From Acanthamoeba sp. SK_2022b (taxonomy: Eukaryota > Discosea > Longamoebia > Acanthamoebidae), in the NCBI GenBank assembly GCA_027943245.1, contig JANDJZ010001746.1, forward strand, positions 62,001 through 126,000: a stretch of 64,000 nt of DNA, written 5' to 3'. Position numbers and translations under genes: made by a program. How positions within the stretch are numbered: position 1 is the stretch's first letter; every line of letters begins with the position of its first letter. The notes beneath the pieces were generated by a model. It did no database searches. It saw only the letters and a list, made by a program, of their open reading frames with translations, and had not been told where the DNA came from. This document shows, in pieces, positions 10,770 to 21,058 of the stretch.

Positions 10770-11036
10770 ATGAAACGCATCATTCTCGCAACGGCGCTGG
10801 CCGCCCTGTTTTCCGCCAACGTAATGGCCGCAACGGAGATCACCTCGCACCAGGCCGATCAACGCCAGAGCGTCGGCTTCGTCACCCTGAACCAGAACGT
10901 GGTTTCGCCGGATGACGCCAGCAGCCAGGTCAGCAAAATCGCCGATCAACGCGGCGCAAGCTCTTATCGCATCATCGCCCTGCACGAACCGGGCGACAAC
11001 AGCACGATGCACGTCAGCGCCGAGCTGTACCGCTAA
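10770..11036 (+). CDS. yjfY: DUF1471 (YdgH/BhsA/McbA-like) periplasmic protein, YjfY-like
   Basis: 88 residues with a clear signal peptide (about 1-21, MKRIILATALAALFSANVMA). The mature part is a DUF1471 domain ending YRIIALHEPGDNSTMHVSAELYR, the typical beta-rich C-terminus of this stress-protein family. Family members such as BhsA and McbA are periplasmic or outer-membrane associated and respond to envelope stress or biofilm conditions. AGAGG lies 6 bases before ATG 10770. E. coli has yjfY in the same place upstream of rpsF, which supports the name. Confidence 0.85.
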   Translation: MKRIILATALAALFSANVMAATEITSHQADQRQSVGFVTLNQNVVSPDDASSQVSKIADQRGASSYRIIALHEPGDNSTMHVSAELYR

Positions 11037-11132
11037 AAACGCACGCCACGCCAGGGAAATCCCCAGGGCTTCATCAGAAAGCCCGTTCAGTCCGCACCGG
11101 AGCGCCGCCCGTTGGGCGCTCCGCTTCCCTCA

Positions 11133-11495
11133 TCACAGCTTGAGCAGCGTCGGCATGCTGAACGCCTTGCCCGGATTATGTAATTGCAGCGCAATCTGCA
11201 GATAATTTGTCCGCGTTTGCAACAGCTCGGCGCTACCCGTCAGGGTCGCCCGCTGTTCGAACGAGAGCGTATCGGCCGCTGCGGTGTGAGTGGCTGCCGC
11301 TTTCGGCGCGGAGGCGAACAACGCCGTCATGTTTTGCACCGTCTGCGCCGTGATGCGCGACAGCGGATTCGCCTGGTTTTGCCGCGCCTTGCCGTCGGCG
11401 GCCCCCAACATCTCACTGAAGGCCGCTGAGTTAAGCTCGGCGCGCGCTTTCATCGTTCCCATTAAACCGGCCGTACTGCCGATGCTTTTTATCAT
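11133..11495 (-). CDS. Unrecognised 120-residue protein
   Basis: 120 residues, start at 11495 supported by AAGGAG 9-14 bases upstream. No signal peptide or membrane segment. Rich in alanine, threonine, serine and glutamine; mostly polar with a helical, amphipathic C-terminal third (ELLQTRTNYLQIALQLHN). The N-terminal half has FSEMLG after an MIKSIGSTAGLMG start. The overall plan, small polar protein with an amphipathic C-terminal helix, recalls type III secretion inner-rod proteins, but similarity is weak and no other secretion gene is nearby. It is not found at this position in E. coli. Function unknown; the frame is probably real. Confidence 0.6.
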   Translation of the reverse strand: MIKSIGSTAGLMGTMKARAELNSAAFSEMLGAADGKARQNQANPLSRITAQTVQNMTALFASAPKAAATHTAAADTLSFEQRATLTGSAELLQTRTNYLQIALQLHNPGKAFSMPTLLKL

Positions 11496-11618
11496 GCCCT
11501 CTGCTCCTTGCTGCCCTGAAAGAATTCACGCTGACATTCTCCCCTTCATTCGGCCAAACGATGGCCGAAACAGCAGGCACAGAGCGGTGCAATTCCTGGC
11601 ATCGCGCCCGGCGGAGCA

Positions 11619-12371
11619 TTACAGTTCGCGGCGGAAGAAGTCGGCCGTGGCGGACAGCGCCAGCGGCGTGATGCGGTGCTTCACCCCCGGTTCGATGAGC
11701 GACGTCAAACGGCCGTCCGCGCCTTGCTGCCGCAGTTCAGCCGCCAAACGCAGGCTGTCCGCCGCCGGCACCACGTCGTCCGTCTCGCCGTGCCACAGCA
11801 GCAGCGGCCGCCCGGCGATCGCCGCCAAACGCCCTTCCAGCTCATACTCCGCCAGCACGGCCGTGCGCGCCGCAAACGCTGGCGGCGAGAGCGCCTCGCC
11901 CTCTTCGCCCAACGGCGGATACAGCGTTTGCGCCAGCGCACGGTAATAGCCGGAACCCATCAGGCTGGCGGCCGCCCGGATCCACGGGAAGCGCGCGAAG
12001 GCGCCAAGCGCGGTCATGCCCCCCATAGAGGCACCGGCGACGCCGATACGCCCGTCGGCAATCAGGCCGAGCCGCTCGAAATGCGCCTTGATCTGCGGCA
12101 GCTCGTCGATATTGCTGCGCAGGATCTCCCAAAACGTGGCCAGACGCAGCGCCTCATCGCCGTCGAACCGCTCGCCGTGCCGATCGGCATCCGGCAATAT
12201 CACCCGAAAACCGGCGCGCGCCAGCGCATAGGCGAAGTAGGCGTACACCTCTTTCGACGAGGTATAGCCATGACAGAAGAACACCGTCGGCAAGGGCCGC
12301 TGATAGTGCCCTGCGGGGACGGCATGGATCACCGCAACATCGCCCGCCCGCTCGTCATGAATTTCGATCAT
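11619..12371 (-). CDS. yjfP: Alpha/beta-hydrolase esterase YjfP
   Basis: 250 residues. The nucleophile elbow GASMGG lies near residue 132-137, an oxyanion HGYTSSKE segment near 34-41, and a late aspartate/histidine pair is visible in WHGETDDVVP and GVKHRITP. E. coli YjfP is a carboxylesterase with activity on short acyl and acetylated-sugar substrates. Cytoplasmic, no signal peptide. It is divergent from the bsmA-like lipoprotein gene, as in E. coli. The start at 12371 gives the normal family length (about 249). Confidence 0.93.
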   Translation of the reverse strand: MIEIHDERAGDVAVIHAVPAGHYQRPLPTVFFCHGYTSSKEVYAYFAYALARAGFRVILPDADRHGERFDGDEALRLATFWEILRSNIDELPQIKAHFERLGLIADGRIGVAGASMGGMTALGAFARFPWIRAAASLMGSGYYRALAQTLYPPLGEEGEALSPPAFAARTAVLAEYELEGRLAAIAGRPLLLWHGETDDVVPAADSLRLAAELRQQGADGRLTSLIEPGVKHRITPLALSATADFFRREL

Positions 12372-12498
12372 CCGTTCATCCTCAACTCACCTGTTGGCAT
12401 TCATCATGACAAACTTGCGCCAGCCAGCGTTAGCTCAATCTGTTCCAGCTTATATTGCGTTACACTGAAGCCATCGTACCGGCTCTTTCGAGGTCACC

Positions 12499-12807
12499 AT
12501 GACGCTTGTCCGCACACTCATCGCCCTGACGCTGGCCGCACAGCTTTCCGCCTGCGGCATCATGACCACCACGCCGAAACCGCCGCCACCGCCCACCGCA
12601 CAGGCGCAGGAGATCGTCCGCGCACAGACCGCCGAGCTGGTGAAGATAGGTACCGTCACCGCCGTGGTGCGCGGCAGCCCGATGGACGTGGAAGCGGAGA
12701 TCCAGCGCAAGGCCACCGCCGCCGGCGCCCGGTATTACGTGATCATCATGAACAGCGAAACCATCGTGCCGGGCCAATGGTATTCCCAGGCGATCCTGTA
12801 TCGGTAA
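12499..12807 (+). CDS. bsmA: DUF1471 lipoprotein BsmA-like
   Basis: 102 residues. A lipoprotein signal peptide ends with the lipobox LSAC (cysteine at about 19), followed by a proline-rich linker (PKPPPPPTAQ) and a DUF1471 domain ending ARYYVIIMNSETIVPGQWYSQAILYR. E. coli BsmA (YjfO) affects biofilm formation and stress resistance. ATG 12499 follows GAGGTCACC. It lies between yjfP and yjfN, as in E. coli, and is a paralogue of its neighbours at 10770 and 12930. Confidence 0.87.
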   Translation: MTLVRTLIALTLAAQLSACGIMTTTPKPPPPPTAQAQEIVRAQTAELVKIGTVTAVVRGSPMDVEAEIQRKATAAGARYYVIIMNSETIVPGQWYSQAILYR

Positions 12808-12929
12808 GGCGGGGATTTTTTAAGCAGATTTACACTGGCTTTGCACAGGCTGAAGTAGGGTATTGCACACTGTCGGACAGCATGCCGCATGTTGCGGGTG
12901 CGATTCAGGATCTGACGAAGGGGAACGCC

Positions 12930-13205
12930 ATGAAACGCTCCACCGCACTCACCTCCCTCCTGCTTTCAGTAGGGCTGCTCAGCACCGGCGCACAGTCCGC
13001 CGAGCTGGCGCCCGCCGATCGCGTGACGCCGCTCAGTGAAATCGCCGAGATCACCTTTAACGATCTGCCCGGTTCACCGCAGGAGGCGGAGCAGGCCATC
13101 GCTCGCACCGCCGGCCAACACGGCGCCAGCTATTACCGCATCCTGCGGATGGAAGAACAGGCGCACCCGCTTGGCTGGCGCGCCTCGGCCATCTTATACC
13201 TTTAG
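12930..13205 (+). CDS. yjfN: DUF1471 periplasmic protein YjfN-like
   Basis: 91 residues from ATG 12930, with AAGGGG about 8 bases upstream. A signal peptide (about 1-24, MKRSTALTSLLLSVGLLSTG...) precedes a DUF1471 domain with ARTAGQHGASYYRILRMEEQ and the final ASAILYL. E. coli YjfN has been reported to enhance DegP protease activity; that role is by orthology only. Its stop codon overlaps the stop codon of the convergent yjfL gene by two bases. A much longer open frame running in from upstream is not real. Confidence 0.85.
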   Translation: MKRSTALTSLLLSVGLLSTGAQSAELAPADRVTPLSEIAEITFNDLPGSPQEAEQAIARTAGQHGASYYRILRMEEQAHPLGWRASAILYL

Positions 13206-13606
13206 TAGCTCATGCAAGCCGCATTCAACACGCCGCCGCTCACGGAGACGCCCCCCAGGAAAATCCCGGCGGCCAGGTGGTTCGCTTCGATCTTGTCGCT
13301 GATGCGTGGCATGTAGATCTTCACGGCCGCGAACAGCAGCAGTTGCACCACCAGCGCCACTACGCCCCACAGCAGGTAATCCAGCAGGCTGATCGAGTTG
13401 ATCGCCGCGCTGGCCAACGGGATCACATACCCCAGGCAAGCGCCGATGAAAGCAAAGGCGGCGGATTGATTATCGGCCTTGATCAGCGCCCATTCGTCGT
13501 GCGGAGTGATGCGGGTATAGACGAACAGAAACACCAAAATCATGGCGAAACCGCTGAAGAAATAAGAGGCGAACGCCGCCAACGCGCTGAGAATATCCAT
13601 GTGCAT
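13202..13606 (-). CDS. yjfL: DUF350 inner membrane protein YjfL
   Basis: 134 residues with four hydrophobic segments (about 9-28, 47-65, 73-92 and 110-128). This is the DUF350/UPF0719 membrane family, of unknown function. In E. coli yjfL belongs to the yjfIJKLMC cluster between rlmB and aidB; only yjfL remains here, on the other side of aidB. ATG at 13606 has AGGAAA upstream. Confidence 0.85.
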   Translation of the reverse strand: MHMDILSALAAFASYFFSGFAMILVFLFVYTRITPHDEWALIKADNQSAAFAFIGACLGYVIPLASAAINSISLLDYLLWGVVALVVQLLLFAAVKIYMPRISDKIEANHLAAGIFLGGVSVSGGVLNAACMSY

Positions 13607-13666
13607 TTTCCTGTCAGAGTGAGGCTGAATTAAAAAGGTTTTCGCCGCCGCGCGCCACCCTTTTCC

Positions 13667-15295
13667 CTAACCGCCGATAGCGCGGTTGAGCAGCAGTTCG
13701 CACACCTCGGCCGACAGCAGGCTCTCGCCGCGGTGATCCAGCGTCAGGTGGCACCAGGCGTCGGCTATCTGCGGGCTGGCATGCTGCAGCAGCTGCGCGG
13801 CACAGCACAGGTCGAACAGCTGCTGGGTCAGCAGCCGCCCCATCTCTTCACGCGGTTGCCGGGCACGCTGCTGCCACTGCCGCCAGGCGTGATCGAACAA
13901 GCGATTCTGGCCGCGCACCGGCTGCAGCTCGAACTGCAGCATTTCGAGCGCGCCCGGCAGCTTGTGCAGGCTGCGCAACACGTCCAGACACATGATGTTG
14001 CCGGAACCTTCCCAGATGCTGTTGACCGGCATCTCGCGATACAAGCGTGGCAGCTCGCTCTCTTCGCAGTAGCCGATACCGCCCAGCACCTCCATCGCCT
14101 CGGCGATGAACGGCATGCCCTGGCGACAGATGCTGTATTTGGCCGCCGGGGTCAGCAGGCGGCTGTAGATCAGTTCGCCCTCATTGCTGCGGCTTTCCCA
14201 GGCGCGGGCCAGCCGGAACAGCAACGCGGTATGCCCTTCCAGCCGCAGCGCCATGCGCGCCAGAACCTGGCGCATCAGCGGTTGTTCGATCAGGAGCTTG
14301 CCGAACGCCTGCCGTTGCAGCGCATGATACAACGCCACCGACAGCCCGCGGCGCATCAGGCCGTGGCTGCCGAGCGAGCAGTCGAAACGGGTCAGGCCGC
14401 CCATCTTCAGGATATGCCGCACGCCGTCACCCTCATCCCCCAACAGCCAGGCGGTGGCGTCCTGAAACTCCACTTCGCTGCTGGCGTTGGAGCGGTTGCC
14501 CAGTTTGTCTTTCAACCGCTCCAGGCGAATGGCGTTGCGGCTGCCGTCCGGCAAAATGCGCGGCAGGAAGAAACAGGACAACCCGCCTTCGGCCTGCGCC
14601 AGCACCAGGTGCGCATCGCTCTGCGGCACCGAGAAGAACCACTTGTGCCCCACCAGCCGGTAGGCTTCACCCGGCCCGCGCGCGCCGAGCGGCGCGGCGG
14701 TAGTGGTATTGCTCAAAACGTCGGAACCACCCTGCTTCTCCGTCATGCCCATGCCGATCAGCAGGCCGCGCTTTTGCCCGCCCGGCAGCAGGTGAGCGTC
14801 ATAACGATCCGACAGCAGCGGCGTCAGCCAGGAGCGAAACTCGGCCGGCAACGCCTGCAGCAACAGCGGCGTGGCGCCGAAGGTCATGGTCACCGGGCAC
14901 AGCGTGCCGGCCTCGACCTGCGCATGCAGCATAAAGCGCGCGGCGCGCGCCACGAAGGAACCGATGCGCGCATCCTCCTGCCAGGGCAGGTTGTGCACCC
15001 GGTTGGCGATCAGCCCCTGCATCAGGATATGCCAGGCGGGGTGAAAGCGAACGTCGTCCAACCGCTGGCCGGTGGCATCGTAGCGCAGCAGCTCCGGCGG
15101 GTTGGCGTTGGCCAGGCGGCCCAGCTCCAGCGACTCCTGGGTGCCAAGCTGCTGGCCCAGCGAAGCCAATACCTCGGCGTCCCAACCGCCCTGCTCGCGC
15201 TGCAACGCTTCGCGCAGCGGCGTATCGGAGAGAAACAGGTTGCTGTTGCCCAGCGGCTTGGGTTGGTTAAAAACGGTGTGCGTAGTCCAGACCAT
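13667..15295 (-). CDS. aidB: Acyl-CoA dehydrogenase-like DNA-alkylation response protein AidB
   Basis: 542 residues, the length of E. coli AidB. Three-domain acyl-CoA dehydrogenase fold with FAD binding; MGMTEKQGGSDV near 185-196 and WFFSVPQSDAHLVLAQAEGG are typical. The C-terminal domain binds double-stranded DNA in E. coli and is thought to protect promoters from alkylation; isovaleryl-CoA dehydrogenase activity is weak. In E. coli it is Ada-regulated; no clear Ada box was identified by eye here. Start at 15295 (MVWTTHTVFNQPKPLGNSN) matches the family. Confidence 0.96.
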   Translation of the reverse strand: MVWTTHTVFNQPKPLGNSNLFLSDTPLREALQREQGGWDAEVLASLGQQLGTQESLELGRLANANPPELLRYDATGQRLDDVRFHPAWHILMQGLIANRVHNLPWQEDARIGSFVARAARFMLHAQVEAGTLCPVTMTFGATPLLLQALPAEFRSWLTPLLSDRYDAHLLPGGQKRGLLIGMGMTEKQGGSDVLSNTTTAAPLGARGPGEAYRLVGHKWFFSVPQSDAHLVLAQAEGGLSCFFLPRILPDGSRNAIRLERLKDKLGNRSNASSEVEFQDATAWLLGDEGDGVRHILKMGGLTRFDCSLGSHGLMRRGLSVALYHALQRQAFGKLLIEQPLMRQVLARMALRLEGHTALLFRLARAWESRSNEGELIYSRLLTPAAKYSICRQGMPFIAEAMEVLGGIGYCEESELPRLYREMPVNSIWEGSGNIMCLDVLRSLHKLPGALEMLQFELQPVRGQNRLFDHAWRQWQQRARQPREEMGRLLTQQLFDLCCAAQLLQHASPQIADAWCHLTLDHRGESLLSAEVCELLLNRAIGG

Positions 15296-15382
15296 GAGAG
15301 TGCTCCCTGAGAAAAGCGTCAGGAGTAAGTATGGTCGGCGCAGAGATTTCTGCCGAAGGCGGGATCACAAGAGGGGGAATTA

Positions 15383-15403
15383 ACGGGGGCTCAGGGCCCC
15401 CGT
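15383..15403 (-). terminator. Hairpin after rlmB, probable terminator
   Basis: ACGGGGGC/GCCCCCGT stem with a TCAGG loop, 9 bases past the rlmB stop; on the - strand it is followed by TAATTCC, a poor T-run. Confidence 0.5.
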
Positions 15404-15411
15404 CAGGAGGA

Positions 15412-16143
15412 TCAGCCGCGCTGACGCACCGCTTCGAACAGGCAAATGCCGGTGGCGACCGACACGTTCAGCGAAGAGACGGTACCGGCCATCGGGATGC
15501 TGATCAGCTCGTCGCAGTGTTCGCGGGTCAGACGACGCATGCCTTCGCCTTCCGCGCCCATCACCAGCGCCATCGGGCCGGTCATTTTGCTCTGATACAG
15601 CGTATGGTCGGCTTCGCCGGCGGTACCCACCACCCAGACGTTCATTTCCTGCAGCAGGCGCAGCGTGCGCGCCAGGTTGGTCACGCGGATCAGCGGTACG
15701 CTCTCGGCGGCGCCGCAGGCCACTTTCTTGGCGGTGGCGTTCAGTTGGGCAGAACGGTCGCGCGGCACGATCACCGCGTGCACGCCGGCAGCGTCGGCGC
15801 TGCGCAGGCAGGCGCCGAGGTTATGCGGGTCGGTCACGCCGTCCAGCACCAGCAGGAATGGCGTTTCCACGCTCTCCAACAGGCCCGGCAGATCGTTCTC
15901 CTGATACTGACGCCCTTCGCGCACCCGGGCGATGATCCCCTGGTGTACCGCGCCTTCAACCTTGTCATCCAGCCACTGGCGGCTCGCCACCTGGATCACG
16001 ATGCCGGTCGCTTCCAGCTCGGCGATCAGCGGTTGCAGGCGGCGATCTTCGCGGCCTTTCAGGATAAACACTTCCAGGAAGCGTTGCGGATCGCGCTCTA
16101 ACAGGGCTTTGACGGCGTGAATGCCGTAAATAATTTCGCTCAT
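15412..16143 (-). CDS. rlmB: 23S rRNA (guanosine-2'-O)-methyltransferase RlmB
   Basis: 243 residues. N-terminal L30e-like RNA-binding domain (about 1-75) and C-terminal SPOUT methyltransferase domain with the knot motifs [17 protein letters not shown] (about 112-128), VMGAEGEGM and [19 protein letters not shown]. It methylates G2251 of 23S rRNA. It follows rnr by 61 bases, the conserved order nsrR-rnr-rlmB. Complete and normal length. Confidence 0.98.
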   Translation of the reverse strand: MSEIIYGIHAVKALLERDPQRFLEVFILKGREDRRLQPLIAELEATGIVIQVASRQWLDDKVEGAVHQGIIARVREGRQYQENDLPGLLESVETPFLLVLDGVTDPHNLGACLRSADAAGVHAVIVPRDRSAQLNATAKKVACGAAESVPLIRVTNLARTLRLLQEMNVWVVGTAGEADHTLYQSKMTGPMALVMGAEGEGMRRLTREHCDELISIPMAGTVSSLNVSVATGICLFEAVRQRG

Positions 16144-16204
16144 GATGCTCTTTTAAATTCGTGCGGCCGGCGATAACCGGCCGATGGTAACGATGTGCGG
16201 CAGG

Positions 16205-18679
16205 TTAAGCCTGCTCGGCACCTTTCTTCTTGGCTGCGCGTTTGGCTTTGGTCGCCGCCGCGATTTTCCGCGTTTTGTCGGACGCTTTCTTGGCTTTCTT
16301 CTTCGCCTTCTTCACGTTGTCCGCGGGCTTGGCGTCATCCTGCTTGCGGAAGGCGCTGTCCGGCTCGAAGTTGGCCGGCGGTTTGCCGCCGCGGCGCTTG
16401 CCGCGCCCCGCGCTACCGCTGTCGCGCAGCGTGCGCTGGCCGCCCTTCTTGGCGCGATCGCGCTCGGTTTTGCCTTCACCGCGCGCTTTGCGGGTGCTGG
16501 ACACCAGCGCGAAGTCGATCTTGCGCTCGTCCATATGCACCGCGTCCACGCGGATCTCCACCGTATCCCCCAGGCGATAGACCGTGCCGGAAGACTCGCC
16601 GATCAGGCGCTGGCCGATATTATCGTAGCGATAGTAATCATTATCCAGCGTTGATACGTGCACCAGCCCGTCGATGAACAGATCGTTCAGGCGCACAAAG
16701 AAGCCGAAGCCGGTCACGCTGGAGATGATGCCGCTGAACACTTCACCGACGTGATCCTGCATGAAGTCGCACTTCAGCCAGTCGGCGACGTTGCGCGTCG
16801 CTTCGTCCGCGCGACGCTCGGTCATCGAGCAGTGTTCGCCCAGCTGCAGCATCTCTTCGAATTCGCTGTGCCAGCCGCCGGTCGGCGTCCAGCGCTCTTT
16901 CGGCTCGCCGTGTTCTTTGGCCAGCTGATATTTGATCGCGCGGTGCAGCGCCAGATCCGGATAACGGCGGATCGGCGAGGTGAAGTGGCCGTAAGACGCC
17001 AGCGCCAGGCCGAAGTGGCCGCGGTTTTCCGGATCGTAAATCGCCTGCTTCATCGAACGCAGCAACATGGTTTGCAGCATTTCGTGGTCAGGGCGCTCGG
17101 ACACTTCATCCATCAGCACCGCATAGTCCTTCGGCTGCGGCTTGTTGCCGCCGCCCAGCGTCAGCCCCAGCTCGCTCAGCACGCTGCGCAGCGCGGAGAT
17201 GTGGTCGTCGCTCGGACGATCGTGCACGCGGTACAGCGCCGGCTCGTTGCGTTTCTCGACGAAGCGCGCGGCCGCCACGTTGGCCATGATCATGCACTCT
17301 TCGATCAGCTTGTGGGCGTCGTTGCGCACCGTCGGCTCCACGCGCTCGATGCGGCGTTCGGCGTTGAAGATGAACTTGGCTTCTTCGGTTTCAAACGCGA
17401 TGCCGCCGCGCTCGGCGCGCGCCTTATCCAGCACCTTATACATCGCGTGCAGCTCTTCCAGGTGCTTGACCAGCGGATGGTAGTGCTCGCGCAGCTCCTG
17501 ATCGCCCTGCAGAATGTGCCACACCTTGTTATAGGTCAGGCGAGCGTGCGAGCTCATCACCGCTTCGTAGAACTTGGCCGTGGACAGGCGCCCCTGGGCG
17601 GAGATGGTCATCTCGCACACCATGCACAGGCGATCGACCTGTGGGTTCAGGGAGCACAGCCCGTTGGACAGCACTTCCGGCAGCATCGGGATCACCTGCG
17701 ACGGGAAGTACACCGAGTTACCGCGGCTGCGCGCTTCATCGTCCAGCGCGGTGCGCGGGCGCACGTAGTAACTGACGTCGGCGATCGCGACCCACAGGCG
17801 CCAGCCGCCGCCGCGTTTTTTCTCGCAGTACACGGCGTCATCGAAGTCGCGTGCGTCTTCACCGTCGATGGTGACCAACGGCAGCTTGCGCAGATCGACG
17901 CGGCCCTTCTTGGCCGCTTCCGGCACCTGCTCACTGAGATCGGCCACCTGCTTTTCCACCTGCGGCGGCCAGGTATGCGGGATCTCATGGGTGCGCAGCG
18001 CGATGTCCACCGCCATGCTGGTGCCCATCTTGTCGCCGAGGATCTCGACGATCTTGCCGACCGCCTTGGTGCGGCGGGTCGGACGCTGCGTCAGCTCCAC
18101 CACCACCATAAAGCCCATGCGCGCGCCGCTGACGCTGTCCGCCGGGATCAGAATATCGAAGCTCAGACGGCTGTCGTCCGGCACCACGAAGCCGGTGCCG
18201 GCATCCATGAAGAAGCGGCCGACAATCTGGCTGGTTTTCGGCACCAGCACGCGCACGATGCGCGCTTCGCGGCGCCCTTTGCGATCCGCGCCCAAGGCCT
18301 GCGCCAGCACCACGTCACCGTGGATCGCCATTTTCATCTGTTCGGCAGACAGGTACAGATCGTCTTTGCTGCCTTCCACGCGCAGGAAGCCGTAGCCGTC
18401 GCGGTGGCCGATCACCGTGCCGCGCAACAGATCCAGACGTTCCGGCAGCGCGTAGCACTGGCGGCGGGTAAACACCAGCTGGCCATCGCGCTCCATGGCG
18501 CGCAGGCGGCGGCGCAGCGCTTCCAGCTGCTCTTCACCGCTGAGGCCCAGTTCGTTGCCCAGTTCTTCGCGGCTGGCCGGCGTTTCACGTTTCGCCAAAT
18601 GGGCCAGGATATATTCACGACTGGGGATGGGGGATTCGTATTTTTCTGCTTCTCGTTCCAGGAATGGATCTTGTGACAT
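16205..18679 (-). CDS. rnr: Ribonuclease R
   Basis: 824 residues. N-terminal helix-turn-helix (about 20-75), two cold-shock domains (about 85-220), the RNB catalytic domain (about 255-585, with the metal-binding acidic cluster [14 protein letters not shown] seen as [16 protein letters not shown]), an S1 domain (about 640-725), and a long lysine/arginine-rich tail. It is a 3'-to-5' exoribonuclease that degrades structured RNA and works with SmpB-tmRNA in quality control. The basic tail, used for SmpB and ribosome contacts in E. coli, is conspicuous. Preceded by nsrR with a 59-base gap. Confidence 0.98.
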   Translation of the reverse strand: MSQDPFLEREAEKYESPIPSREYILAHLAKRETPASREELGNELGLSGEEQLEALRRRLRAMERDGQLVFTRRQCYALPERLDLLRGTVIGHRDGYGFLRVEGSKDDLYLSAEQMKMAIHGDVVLAQALGADRKGRREARIVRVLVPKTSQIVGRFFMDAGTGFVVPDDSRLSFDILIPADSVSGARMGFMVVVELTQRPTRRTKAVGKIVEILGDKMGTSMAVDIALRTHEIPHTWPPQVEKQVADLSEQVPEAAKKGRVDLRKLPLVTIDGEDARDFDDAVYCEKKRGGGWRLWVAIADVSYYVRPRTALDDEARSRGNSVYFPSQVIPMLPEVLSNGLCSLNPQVDRLCMVCEMTISAQGRLSTAKFYEAVMSSHARLTYNKVWHILQGDQELREHYHPLVKHLEELHAMYKVLDKARAERGGIAFETEEAKFIFNAERRIERVEPTVRNDAHKLIEECMIMANVAAARFVEKRNEPALYRVHDRPSDDHISALRSVLSELGLTLGGGNKPQPKDYAVLMDEVSERPDHEMLQTMLLRSMKQAIYDPENRGHFGLALASYGHFTSPIRRYPDLALHRAIKYQLAKEHGEPKERWTPTGGWHSEFEEMLQLGEHCSMTERRADEATRNVADWLKCDFMQDHVGEVFSGIISSVTGFGFFVRLNDLFIDGLVHVSTLDNDYYRYDNIGQRLIGESSGTVYRLGDTVEIRVDAVHMDERKIDFALVSSTRKARGEGKTERDRAKKGGQRTLRDSGSAGRGKRRGGKPPANFEPDSAFRKQDDAKPADNVKKAKKKAKKASDKTRKIAAATKAKRAAKKKGAEQA

Positions 18680-18738
18680 TGCGGTTCCTCCGTTGTCATC
18701 AGCAGGATGACGTTGAGCCTTGTCTTCTCAACGTCGTT

Positions 18739-19164
18739 TTATTCGACAAGCAATAGCTTGTAGAGCGGCGGATTGTCTTCGACCATATCGGCCAACGTAT
18801 GCTTATCCAGCTCTTCAAGGAAATTCTGTACGCCCTGTTGGAGCACCTGCTTCAGTCGGCAGGCAGGGGTGATGTGGCAAAACTCGCTGCTGCAGTTAAC
18901 CAGCGCAAGCGGCTCCAGCGCCCGCACCACGTCGCCGAGGCGAATGCTCTCGGCCGGTTTGCCCAAACGGATGCCGCCATGCTTGCCGCGCACCGCCGTG
19001 ACAAAACCGACCCGGCTCAACTGATTGATGATCTTCACCATATGGTTGCGAGACACGCCGTAAACCTCGGTCACTTCCGAGATACTGGTCATCTTGTCCT
19101 GCGGCAACGAGGCCATGTAGATCAACGCCCGCAGGCCATAATCAGTAAAACTTGTTAACTGCAC
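18739..19164 (-). CDS. nsrR: Nitric oxide-sensing repressor NsrR
   Basis: 141 residues of the Rrf2 family. Winged helix-turn-helix in the first 65 residues ([20 protein letters not shown]) and the three iron-sulfur cluster cysteines C91, C96 and C102 ([13 protein letters not shown]). Nitric oxide destroys the cluster and releases repression of nitrosative-stress genes. A matching operator is visible before ytfE in this window (6079-6101). It sits between purA and rnr, as in E. coli, where it heads the nsrR-rnr-rlmB transcript. Confidence 0.97.
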   Translation of the reverse strand: MQLTSFTDYGLRALIYMASLPQDKMTSISEVTEVYGVSRNHMVKIINQLSRVGFVTAVRGKHGGIRLGKPAESIRLGDVVRALEPLALVNCSSEFCHITPACRLKQVLQQGVQNFLEELDKHTLADMVEDNPPLYKLLLVE

Positions 19165-19351
19165 ATCTTACCTCTGGGTATCGTTTTACCCGTCTGATAC
19201 GCCGCTTTTCGGCGCTATTCAAAAGATTACTCATTGGATAATAAACCAGCCGGAGAGTTCGTCGCTAATTATTTAGCGAATCCCGCGCCCTAAGGCGGGT
19301 TTATGAAAGGATTTTTTGACGTGAAACCGCAATCGGAGGGAGTCAGGATAA

Positions 19352-19380
19352 AAACAAACCGGGACGCGCCCGGTTTGTTT
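19352..19380 (-). terminator. Terminator of purA
   Basis: A perfect 12-bp stem (AAACAAACCGGG / CCCGGTTTGTTT) with a 5-base loop, 17 bases beyond the purA stop, followed on the - strand by TTATCC after a T-rich arm. Confidence 0.9.
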
Positions 19381-19397
19381 ACTGCCGCAAAGCCTGA

Positions 19398-20699
<1,302 letters not shown>

Positions 20700-20794
20700 T
20701 CAAAATCACCGATTGCTTAAAAATGGATTCTACCACCGTAATTTTCGATTTTCAGCACTTTTAGCATACGATTGCATAAATTTTGGGCTAGACT

Positions 20795-20995
20795 TTAAAG
20801 ACCCGTGCGGCCGCTCAACATGTAGTAGATCACGCAGCCCGCAACCACTATTCCACCGCCAAATCGCCGCAGCGTCGCGTCCGGCAGCTGCGACATCGCC
20901 ACAATCATTTTGCGCCAGGCCTGCGGAAACAGCATCGGCCCTAATCCTTCCAGCACCAGAACCAGCCCGAGCGCCAGCCAAATCGTTGAGTTCAT
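20795..20995 (-). CDS. yjeT: DUF2065 small inner membrane protein YjeT
   Basis: 66 residues with two membrane helices (about 5-22 and 46-62). It is the DUF2065/YjeT family, usually found after hflC, of unknown function; the linkage suggests a tie to HflKC or FtsH but nothing is proven. It starts 63 bases after hflC, past a hairpin that may uncouple it from the hfl operon. An overlapping frame in the same region lacks family features. Confidence 0.9.
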   Translation of the reverse strand: MNSTIWLALGLVLVLEGLGPMLFPQAWRKMIVAMSQLPDATLRRFGGGIVVAGCVIYYMLSGRTGL

Positions 20996-21016
20996 GCATC
21001 CCCCAAAAACGAGAAA

Positions 21017-21036
21017 GGGCCCGCGTAAACGGGCCC
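21017..21036 (-). terminator. Hairpin terminator after hflC
   Basis: GGGCCCG/CGGGCCC stem with a 6-base loop. On the - strand it is followed by TTTCTCGTTTTTGG, 22 bases past the hflC stop. Confidence 0.75.
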
Positions 21037-21058
21037 TCGATCAGATTGCCTGCCGCGC

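Noticed and set aside
10470..10773. Short frames in the gap before yjfY
   Set aside because: Overlapping alternative frames, no ribosome-binding site, AT-rich non-coding character.
12905..13205. Long + strand frame of 509 codons ending at 13205
   Set aside because: Only its last 91 codons form a real gene (yjfN) with its own start, ribosome-binding site and signal peptide; the rest is antisense to yjfP and crosses bsmA in another frame.
16658..18676. Long antisense frame (672 codons) opposite rnr
   Set aside because: Same explanation: a shadow of rnr's codon pattern, with no family features.
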